DNA from: Caloramator proteoclasticus DSM 10124
GTDB lineage: Bacteria; Bacillota; Clostridia; Clostridiales; Caloramatoraceae
Assembly (NCBI RefSeq): GCF_900129265.1
Contig: NZ_FQVG01000006.1
Coordinates: forward strand, 1-64,000
Direction: 5' to 3'
Length of the DNA stretch: 64,000 nt
Shown: piece after piece, positions 57,029-64,000 of the stretch
How the letters are laid out: every line of letters starts with the position of its first letter
Numbering within the stretch: position 1 is the first letter of the stretch
The notes under the pieces: model-generated
What the model was told of the DNA's origin: nothing
Database searches by the model: none
Seen by the model: the letters and a program-made list of their open reading frames with translations, nothing else
Made by a program: the position numbers and the translations under genes

Positions 57029-58426
57029 CTCTTCCCAACAGTCTGCGTTCTTCAATCCCTCTATATTTCTTGCCTTAAACTTAGGATCAAATCCTTCTTC
57101 CCTTTGCTTTTCATAATCCTTTAAAACCTTAAATGCAACATTTCCAAGAAGAAGTATTGCAATTATATTTAATATAGCCATAAGTCCCATAAACAGGTCT
57201 GCTAAATCCCATACTATTTGAAGTGAAGCAATTGAGCCCCACATAACCATTGCTACAACAAGTAATCTATATATATTTAAATAAGTCTTGCTTGGTTTAA
57301 TGAATTCAATGTTTGTCTCACCATAGTAGTAGTTTCCTATAACTGAACTGTAGGCAAATAGGAATATGCATATTGCTATAAATATACTTCCCCAAGAACC
57401 AACGTGATGAACAAGGGCGTTTTGAGTAAGTTGTATACCTGTAACATCTGGATTTGTATATTCACCAGATGTTAATACTATAAATGCTGTTGCACTACAA
57501 ATTAATAGTGTATCTGTAAATACGCTAAGTGTTTGAATAAGTCCTTGTTTTGCAGGATGTGATGTGTGGGCTGTTGCTGCTGCATTTGGTGCACTTCCCA
57601 TACCAGCTTCGTTTGAGAAAAGACCTCTCTTTATACCCATCATTATTGCAGCACCTATACCACCACCAACTGCTTGTTTTACTCCAAAGGCACCTTCAAA
57701 AATCATCTTAAATACTGAAGGGATTAATGTTATATTCTTTAAAACTATAAATAGTGCAACCGTAACATAGGCTATTGCCATAACAGGAACGATTGCTTCT
57801 GCTGTTTTTGCAATTCTCTTAACTCCACCAAATATAATTATTGCTGTTATAAAGGCTATTACAGCACCTGTTATATAAGTTTTTATTCCAAATGCTTTTT
57901 GGAAGGCTTGAGAAATTGTGTTTGCTTGAACAGAATTAAATACAAGCCCGAAACATATTGTTATAAGGATTGAAAAAAGTATTCCCATCCATCTTTGACC
58001 TAAGGCTCTTTCCATATAGTAGGCAGGGCCTCCGCGATAGTTTTCACCATCTTTAACTTTATAAACTTGTGCGAGTGTGCTTTCAACAAAGCTTGATGCA
58101 CCACCAATTATAGCTATAACCCACATCCAAAATATAGCACCAGGACCTCCAACGGTTATTGCTGTTGCAACGCCCGCAAGGTTTCCTGTTCCAACACGGG
58201 ATGCGGTACTTATACAGAAGGCTTGAAAGGATGAAATATGGCTTGTCCCCTTTGCACTGCCTGTTCCTTCTGTTAGAAGTTTAAACATCTCCTTGAAGTA
58301 TCTTAGCTGAACAAATCTTGTTCTGAAGGAAAAATAAAGTCCGGCTGCAATTAATAGTGCAATTATAATATAAGACCAAAGAATGTTGTTTGCATTGTTG
58401 ATGAAATTGGATATTAATTGACTCAT
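57026..58426 (-). CDS. sodium:alanine (glycine) symporter, AGCS family
   Basis: The 466-residue membrane protein has about ten to eleven helices. AGCS signatures are GTGNLAGVATAITVGGPGAIFWMW, GGPAYYMERALGQRWMG, and KRGLFSNEAGMGSAPNAAA. It takes up alanine or glycine with sodium. ATG 58426 follows GGAGGTG. It is a single-gene unit. Confidence 0.93.
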   Translation of the reverse strand: MSQLISNFINNANNILWSYIIIALLIAAGLYFSFRTRFVQLRYFKEMFKLLTEGTGSAKGTSHISSFQAFCISTASRVGTGNLAGVATAITVGGPGAIFWMWVIAIIGGASSFVESTLAQVYKVKDGENYRGGPAYYMERALGQRWMGILFSILITICFGLVFNSVQANTISQAFQKAFGIKTYITGAVIAFITAIIIFGGVKRIAKTAEAIVPVMAIAYVTVALFIVLKNITLIPSVFKMIFEGAFGVKQAVGGGIGAAIMMGIKRGLFSNEAGMGSAPNAAATAHTSHPAKQGLIQTLSVFTDTLLICSATAFIVLTSGEYTNPDVTGIQLTQNALVHHVGSWGSIFIAICIFLFAYSSVIGNYYYGETNIEFIKPSKTYLNIYRLLVVAMVMWGSIASLQIVWDLADLFMGLMAILNIIAILLLGNVAFKVLKDYEKQREEGFDPKFKARNIEGLKNADCWEE

Positions 58427-58539
58427 ACTGCACCTCCAATTTTTAATTTTAACAAAATTGTATCAGATTCGACTTAATTAGTCAATTGAAAGAAAATTAC
58501 AAAAATATGTGGTATAATAAAAAGAAAGGGGGGCTTTGT

Positions 58540-59937
58540 ATGAAGATTAAATTCTGTGGTGCAGCAGGACAAGTTACAGGTTCTTGCTACCTAATTGAAA
58601 CAAACAAGAGAAAATTTTTAGTTGATTGTGGAATGTTTCAGGGAAATGTATTTGATTTAAACTATGAACCATTTCCCTTTAATCCAAAGGATGTTGATTT
58701 TGTAATTCTAACTCACGCCCATATAGACCATTCAGGAAGACTTCCTATGCTTTATAAGCAAGGCTTTAGGGGAACTGTGTATGCAACATCTGCAACCTGT
58801 GATTTGGTAAATATAATGCTTAAGGATAGTGGTCATATTCAGGAGTTTGAAGCAAAATGGAGGACTAAAAAGAGATTAAGAAAGGGGCTTGACCCGGTTG
58901 AGCCTTTATATACGGTTGAAGATGCACTTGTTGTTAATGATTATCTCTATAGGGCATCATATAATAAGTGGGTTACAATTGATAAAAACATAGAGTTTAT
59001 GTTTAAAGATGCTGGGCATCTTTTAGGCTCTGCAATAGTAGTTATAAAGATAAAGGAAAATAAAAGGGAGAATATTATAACCTTCAGTGGAGATTTAGGT
59101 AACATTGATATTCCAATAATAAAAAACTATGAGTATATAGATTATACAGATTATCTTGTAATTGAATCAACATATGGAAACAGATTTCACGAATCAAGGG
59201 CAGAAGAGGCAAAATCCCTATATGATATAATAATAAATACTGTTAAAGCAGGGGGAAATGTAATAATACCTGCCTTTTCAGTTGGAAGGACACAGGAGGT
59301 TTTATACATTTTAAATCAATACATTGATATCGAAAAAAAGGAAGAACTAAAAAATATAGAGTTTTATCTTGATAGTCCTCTTGCAAGGGAGGCACTTGAG
59401 ATATTTGAGAAGCATAAGGAATGCTATGATGAAGAGGCATTAAATTTATTATCTAAAGATATAGATGTTCTTCACTTTGACAATCTTTATATTGTACAAA
59501 CAGCTGAGGAATCCCAAGCATTAAATGAGAAGCAGGGGGTAGTTATAATTTCTGCAAGTGGTATGTGTGAAGCAGGTAGAATAAAGCACCATTTAAAACA
59601 TAATATATGGAAAAAGAACACCTCTATAATATTTGTTGGTTATCAGGCTGAGGGAACATTAGGTAGAAGAATATTAGATGGAGAGAAAAGGGTAAAAATA
59701 TTTGGGGAAGAAATGGTTGTAAATGCCAACATATACAGCATTCCTTCGTTATCAGGGCACGCAGATTTAGGAGGACTTTTGAATTGGGTAAAGAACATTA
59801 AAAATGGTGTTTTTAAGAAAATATTTGTAACCCACGGTGAAGAGGAGGCATCTAAAAATTTAAAGGAGGAACTTGAGAGGTTTGTTCAATGCAAAGTTGA
59901 AATACCTAAGCTGTATGATGAATTTATAATTGATTGA
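58540..59937 (+). CDS. MBL-fold / beta-CASP RNA metallo-hydrolase
   Basis: The 465-residue protein has metallo-beta-lactamase motif THAHIDHSGRLP near 54 and DAGHLLGSA. The beta-CASP insertion (IPAFSVGRTQEVLYIL), FYLDSPLAREA, SASGMCEAGRIKHHL and SGHADLGGLLNWV follow. This is the CPSF/YSH1-like family of probable RNA nucleases. ATG 58540 follows AAAGGGGGG; earlier in-frame codons lack such a site. Its last codons overlap the promoter of the Asn T-box. Confidence 0.9.
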   Translation: MKIKFCGAAGQVTGSCYLIETNKRKFLVDCGMFQGNVFDLNYEPFPFNPKDVDFVILTHAHIDHSGRLPMLYKQGFRGTVYATSATCDLVNIMLKDSGHIQEFEAKWRTKKRLRKGLDPVEPLYTVEDALVVNDYLYRASYNKWVTIDKNIEFMFKDAGHLLGSAIVVIKIKENKRENIITFSGDLGNIDIPIIKNYEYIDYTDYLVIESTYGNRFHESRAEEAKSLYDIIINTVKAGGNVIIPAFSVGRTQEVLYILNQYIDIEKKEELKNIEFYLDSPLAREALEIFEKHKECYDEEALNLLSKDIDVLHFDNLYIVQTAEESQALNEKQGVVIISASGMCEAGRIKHHLKHNIWKKNTSIIFVGYQAEGTLGRRILDGEKRVKIFGEEMVVNANIYSIPSLSGHADLGGLLNWVKNIKNGVFKKIFVTHGEEEASKNLKEELERFVQCKVEIPKLYDEFIID

Positions 59938-59962
59938 CAAATGAAATTATTAATAATATAAT
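59934..59962 (+). promoter_or_regulatory. promoter of asnS
   Basis: TTGACA and TATAAT are separated by 17 bases, a consensus promoter starting inside the stop codon of the upstream gene. Confidence 0.88.
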
Positions 59963-59971
59963 TTTTATAAT

Positions 59972-60214
59972 AAGATGATAAAGACTGTGAAGGGAAGAGT
60001 AGGCTTAAGAGAAGGTTAAAGCGAGCCAGTGGTGGTGGAAGACTGGTACTGGACTTAGGCTGAAGAACATCCTGGAGTCTCTTACCGAAATCCTTTGAGA
60101 GTAGACTAAGACGTCTGTGGAGCGTTATATCCACAAAGAGGTGGCCTTTTAGGCAATTTGGGTGGTACCGCGAAGATTGGCTCTTCGTCCCATTATGGGA
60201 TGAAGAGCTTTTTA
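59972..60214 (+). promoter_or_regulatory. T-box leader, asparagine specifier (AAC)
   Basis: T-box features are a stem I with GAAGAACATCC (specifier AAC at 60066-60068), TTACCGAAATCC, antiterminator GGGTGGTACCGCG and terminator GCTCTTCGTCCCAT/GGGATGAAGAGC plus T run. It senses uncharged tRNA-Asn and controls asnS. Confidence 0.95.
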
Positions 60215-60266
60215 TATGTAAATAATGAGTTATTATAATAAACATAAAAATAAAAGGAGGTAGCCT

Positions 60267-61658
60267 ATGCAAACAGTAGAAGTAAAGCAACTCTATAGAG
60301 AGAGTGAAAAATATTTAAACCAAGATGTTAGAGTATCTGGTTGGGTTAGGACTGTGAGATCATCAAAGGCCTTTGGATTTATTGAATTAAATGACGGTAC
60401 CTTTTTCAAGAACCTTCAAATAGTTTTTGATGAAAAGCTTGAAAACTTTAAGGAAGTTGAGAAGCTTCCAATAAGTTCATCTATAACTGTAGAAGGAAAG
60501 TTAGTTGAAACTCCAGGGGCAAAACAGCCCTTTGAGGTTCAAGCAACCAAGATTATAATAGAGGGTATGTCAAGTTCAGATTATCCACTACAAAAAAAGA
60601 GACATACATTTGAGTATTTAAGAACAATAGCACACCTAAGGCCAAGAAGTAATACCTTCTCTGCTGTATTTAGAGTACGTTCTGTTGCAGCCTTTGCTAT
60701 ACACAAGTTCTTCCAAGAAAGAGGATTTGTTTATGTAAATACACCAATCATCACAGGAAGTGACTGTGAAGGTGCTGGTGAGATGTTTAGAGTAACAACA
60801 TTAGATTTAAACAATATTCCAAGAAAAGAGGATGGAAGCATAGATTTTTCAGAGGATTTCTTTGGAAGAGAAGCAAACCTTACAGTTAGTGGTCAGCTTG
60901 AGGCAGAAATATTTGCCCTTGCATATAAAAAGGTATATACGTTTGGACCAACCTTTAGAGCAGAAAATTCAAATACAGCAAGACACGCTTCAGAGTTCTG
61001 GATGATAGAGCCTGAAATGGCCTTTGCTGACTTGAATGATTATATGGATACAGCAGAGGATATGGTTAAGTATATAATAAGCTATGTGCTTGAAAATGCA
61101 CCAGAGGAAATGGAATTTTTCAATAATTTCATAGACAATACACTATTGGATAGATTAAACAATGTGTTAAATTCAGAGTTTGCAAGAATAACATATACAG
61201 AAGCTATTGACCTTTTAAAGAAATCAGGTAAAGAATTTCAATATCCTGTTGAGTGGGGATGTGACCTACAAACAGAACACGAAAGATATATAACAGAAGA
61301 AATATTTAAAAAGCCTGTGTTTGTAACTAACTATCCAAAGGATATAAAGGCCTTTTATATGAGATTAAATGACGACGGTAAGACTGTTGCAGCGGCAGAC
61401 CTTTTAGTTCCTGGTGTAGGAGAAATAATAGGTGGTAGCCAAAGAGAAGAACGATATGATGTTTTAGTTAGAAGAATTGAAGAGCTTGGAATGAGAAAAG
61501 AAGACTATTGGTGGTATTTAGAGCTTAGAAAATATGGAGAAACAAAGCACGCGGGATATGGTCTTGGATTTGAAAGAATGATTATGTATTTAACAGGAAT
61601 GGGCAATATTAGAGATGTTATACCATTCCCAAGAACACCAGGAAATTGTGAGTTCTAA
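60267..61658 (+). CDS. asnS: asparaginyl-tRNA synthetase
   Basis: The 463-residue class IIb synthetase has an N-terminal OB-fold (1-105, [25 protein letters not shown]). The catalytic domain has motif 2 region [21 protein letters not shown] and motif 3 [15 protein letters not shown]. Normal length. It is controlled by the Asn T-box directly upstream. Confidence 0.97.
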   Translation: MQTVEVKQLYRESEKYLNQDVRVSGWVRTVRSSKAFGFIELNDGTFFKNLQIVFDEKLENFKEVEKLPISSSITVEGKLVETPGAKQPFEVQATKIIIEGMSSSDYPLQKKRHTFEYLRTIAHLRPRSNTFSAVFRVRSVAAFAIHKFFQERGFVYVNTPIITGSDCEGAGEMFRVTTLDLNNIPRKEDGSIDFSEDFFGREANLTVSGQLEAEIFALAYKKVYTFGPTFRAENSNTARHASEFWMIEPEMAFADLNDYMDTAEDMVKYIISYVLENAPEEMEFFNNFIDNTLLDRLNNVLNSEFARITYTEAIDLLKKSGKEFQYPVEWGCDLQTEHERYITEEIFKKPVFVTNYPKDIKAFYMRLNDDGKTVAAADLLVPGVGEIIGGSQREERYDVLVRRIEELGMRKEDYWWYLELRKYGETKHAGYGLGFERMIMYLTGMGNIRDVIPFPRTPGNCEF

Positions 61659-61660
61659 TA

Positions 61661-61689
61661 TTGAAATAGAAATGAATATGTATTATAAT
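61661..61689 (+). promoter_or_regulatory. promoter of the ECF leader transcript
   Basis: TTGAAA and TATAAT are separated by 17 bases. Confidence 0.78.
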
Positions 61690-61696
61690 ATATAAG

Positions 61697-61779
61697 AAGT
61701 CACGAAGGCTTCATAAGCGTTTCTTTATTAATAACATTAGCTTACCACGAAGGTAGGGCGTTTTGCTCTACCTTTTTTA
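61697..61779 (+). promoter_or_regulatory. candidate riboswitch-type leader with terminator
   Basis: The predicted transcript starts near 61697. A terminator follows (GGTAGGGC / GCTCTACC, 61752-61772, then TTTTTT). The 55 bases before it hold paired stretches (GCTT/AAGC; TAAGC with GCTTA). TTACC can pair with GGTAG of the terminator stem around ACGAA, an antiterminator arrangement. CACGAAGG occurs twice. It does not match the known riboswitch consensus sequences I can recall. The regulated gene is an ECF vitamin-type transporter. Confidence 0.5.
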
Positions 61780-61834
61780 TTTTTAATGGCAGCCATATCA
61801 CATATAACTTATTCCAATTTAAAGGAGGGTTCTT

Positions 61835-62344
61835 ATGTCAAAAATAAAAAATTTAGTACTTGCAGCTTTATTTTTGGCACTTGGTCTTCTTATACCAAGT
61901 ATATTTCATATGAGTGGTCTTCCAGGTAATGTATTCTTACCAATGCACATACCAGTTCTACTTTGTGGGTTTATATTAGGAGAAAAATATGGTGCACTTA
62001 TTGGATTTGTTACTCCATTTTTAAGTTCTATACTAACTGGTATGCCACCTATTTATCCGGTTGCAGTTGCTATGGCCTTTGAGCTTGCAACCTATGGATT
62101 TATATCAGGATATTTATACAAAAAGATAAGGGTAAATTTATTTGTATCATTGATTTCTGCTATGCTTCTTGGAAGAATAGTTTCTGGTGCTGCAAATTAT
62201 ATTCTTTTAACATCAATGGGAAAAAAGTATGTTCTAAATATGTTCATAACTGCATCCTTTGTAAAATGTATTTGGGGAATTATTATACAGTTTATTGTAA
62301 TTCCTTTTGTTGTGAAAATGATTGAAAAGTATAATCTTGTATAA
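61835..62344 (+). CDS. ECF transporter S component (substrate unknown)
   Basis: The 169-residue protein has five to six hydrophobic helices and the S-component pattern LPMHIPVLLCGFILGEKYGALIGFVTPFLSS with TGMPPIYPVAVAMAFELATYG. It would bind a vitamin or similar small substrate and work with ECF module proteins encoded elsewhere. The leader with a terminator suggests feedback by its ligand. I cannot assign the substrate. Confidence 0.82.
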   Translation: MSKIKNLVLAALFLALGLLIPSIFHMSGLPGNVFLPMHIPVLLCGFILGEKYGALIGFVTPFLSSILTGMPPIYPVAVAMAFELATYGFISGYLYKKIRVNLFVSLISAMLLGRIVSGAANYILLTSMGKKYVLNMFITASFVKCIWGIIIQFIVIPFVVKMIEKYNLV

Positions 62345-62380
62345 AAATAAGGGAGCTATATTTGCTCCCTTATTTTTTCT
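62345..62380. terminator. bidirectional terminator between ECF S component and DUF3842 genes
   Basis: AAATAAGGGAGC and GCTCCCTTATTT pair around TATATTT. It contains the stop codon of the minus-strand gene. Confidence 0.85.
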
Positions 62381-62769
62381 ATAAATACCTCTATGCATTC
62401 CTTTATGGATAAATCCTGTGTGTTAGGTATGTATATGCCGTGTTTTTGAAGAGGAATAATTAATTTTGTTGCAGGTGAATTAAATATTGCCTTTGAAACT
62501 GTGGATGTAACTTCTCCACAGATTCCACCAGCACAAAGTATTCCAATAGGGCCAATTATAAAGTTTATCTGATTATTGAGTATATATTCACTTATGTTTT
62601 TGCTTCCTATAATTCCTTCTTCTGCACCGGATTTTAGCATATTTTTAAGTGCTGTTTTGTTAAGACCTAAAGCAACAACTTTAACTTTATCTTCAAACTC
62701 CTTTTTTATTTTTTTTATAACTGCCTGACCAATTCCAGCACCTTGTCCATCGACAACTGCAACTATCAT
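62356..62769 (-). CDS. DUF3842 family protein
   Basis: The 137-residue protein starts MIVAVVDGQGAGIGQAVIKKIK, a Rossmann-like glycine-rich turn, and has GPIGILCAGGICGEVT in the second half. It is a clostridial family of unknown function. It converges with the ECF S component gene across a shared terminator. ATG 62769 follows GAGGTGG. Confidence 0.75.
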   Translation of the reverse strand: MIVAVVDGQGAGIGQAVIKKIKKEFEDKVKVVALGLNKTALKNMLKSGAEEGIIGSKNISEYILNNQINFIIGPIGILCAGGICGEVTSTVSKAIFNSPATKLIIPLQKHGIYIPNTQDLSIKECIEVFIEKIREQI

Positions 62770-62952
62770 ACAACCACCTCATAACTATAATACTATAAAA
62801 AATAAATAATATGAATTAAAATTTGAAAACAAGATTATAATTTAAATTTAAAGGTTATAGTATGTCCTATGATAGTGAAATTTATCTTGTTTAAAAACAA
62901 TGTTGCAAACAAATTAAAATATGATAAAATAATATAGAAATAGAATATTTAA

Positions 62953-63184
62953 GACTATGACGAGGAATAGTAAAAGTTAGTTCCTTTTCAGAGAGGGAAT
63001 GGTTGGTGCGAATTCCTAAAGGACTGATTTTGAACCCACCTCTGAGTTCTGCACCGAAGTTAAAGTAGGCTGCAGCGGTTTTTCCGTTATCCATTTGAGA
63101 GAATATGCATTTGCATATTAATTAGGGTGGTACCGCCGAAAGTTTACCTCGGTCCCTTTTAGGGATTCGAGGCTTTTATTTTAT
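62953..63184 (+). promoter_or_regulatory. T-box leader, proline specifier (CCC)
   Basis: T-box features are stem I with TGAACCCACC (specifier CCC at 63035-63037), GCACCGAAG, antiterminator GGGTGGTACCGCC (bulge TGGT, fitting an A discriminator) and a terminator hairpin ACCTCGGTCCC/GGGATTCGAGG plus T. A plausible promoter (TTGCAA, TAAAAT, 16 apart) lies near 62903-62930. It controls proS. Confidence 0.93.
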
Positions 63185-63224
63185 CGAGAAAACAAAGGTT
63201 TTTTAATTAATACATAAAAATTAA

Positions 63225-64000
<776 letters not shown>

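Noticed and set aside
56841-57116. 91-codon open frame on the plus strand after ptsG
   Set aside because: It runs through the hairpin element and into the reverse strand of the symporter gene; it has no ribosome site and no protein-like composition.
62891-63094. 67-codon minus-strand frame
   Set aside because: It is the reverse strand of the Pro T-box leader.

Overview
The window is low-GC, densely coded DNA from a Gram-positive, spore-forming anaerobe of the Clostridia. Support comes from AT-rich codon use, strong AGGAGG ribosome sites with frequent TTG and GTG starts, T-box leaders, a Spo0E-like protein, an ANTAR regulator, two sigma-54 activator circuits and a ferredoxin/NAD(P)H redox complex. 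The genus cannot be fixed from sequence alone; Caloramator or Clostridium relatives would fit.

Layout. 1-3.6 kb: the edge of an IS1380-type element, a damaged sigma-54 activator gene, then a textbook -24/-12 promoter with three copies of a palindrome and a cysteine-desulfidase-type gene (cdsB). 3.6-7.5 kb: glnA with an ANTAR regulator, a sulfur/selenium carrier pair (yedF, DUF3343), mscS and DUF951. 7.5-23.2 kb: a conserved replication and ribosome block in the Bacillus order (rpsF-ssb-rpsR ... yybS-gdpP-rplI-lon-like-dnaB ... purA). It is interrupted by a dead tnpB element and by an inverted nadE. 23.3-23.6 kb: tRNA-Glu, -Val, -Asp and -Thr. 23.7-35 kb: dnaI/dnaD, cell-wall and protease genes, a Spo0E-like protein, a LysR regulator, murA, malic enzyme and walJ-htrA-rlmH. 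35-47 kb: an NhaC antiporter, a lipoprotein L,D-transpeptidase, a three-gene complex resembling the Sporomusa-type Nfn transhydrogenase, an iron alcohol dehydrogenase and its likely sigma-54 activator. 47-64 kb: genes under RNA control. These are a fluoride riboswitch with a CLC-F exporter, a His T-box with an amino-acid ABC transporter, a GlcT-type antiterminator with ptsG, an Asn T-box with asnS, an unassigned leader with an ECF S component, and a Pro T-box with proS.

The most unusual signal is a family of three intergenic nested-hairpin elements (3404-3493, 17199-17409, 56777-56990). Two full copies share a GC-rich core with paired base changes, and the third is an internal-deletion copy. 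At least two of the three lie between duplicated copies of a hairpin or terminator. This suggests an element that inserts at stem-loops and duplicates the target stem-loop. I know of no described family that matches it.

How the genes work together: most control here acts at transcription termination (T-boxes, riboswitch, RAT, ANTAR) or through sigma-54. Amino-acid supply (cysteine, histidine, glutamine, branched-chain), redox balance (alcohol dehydrogenase with the transhydrogenase) and sugar uptake are each tied to a visible sensor.
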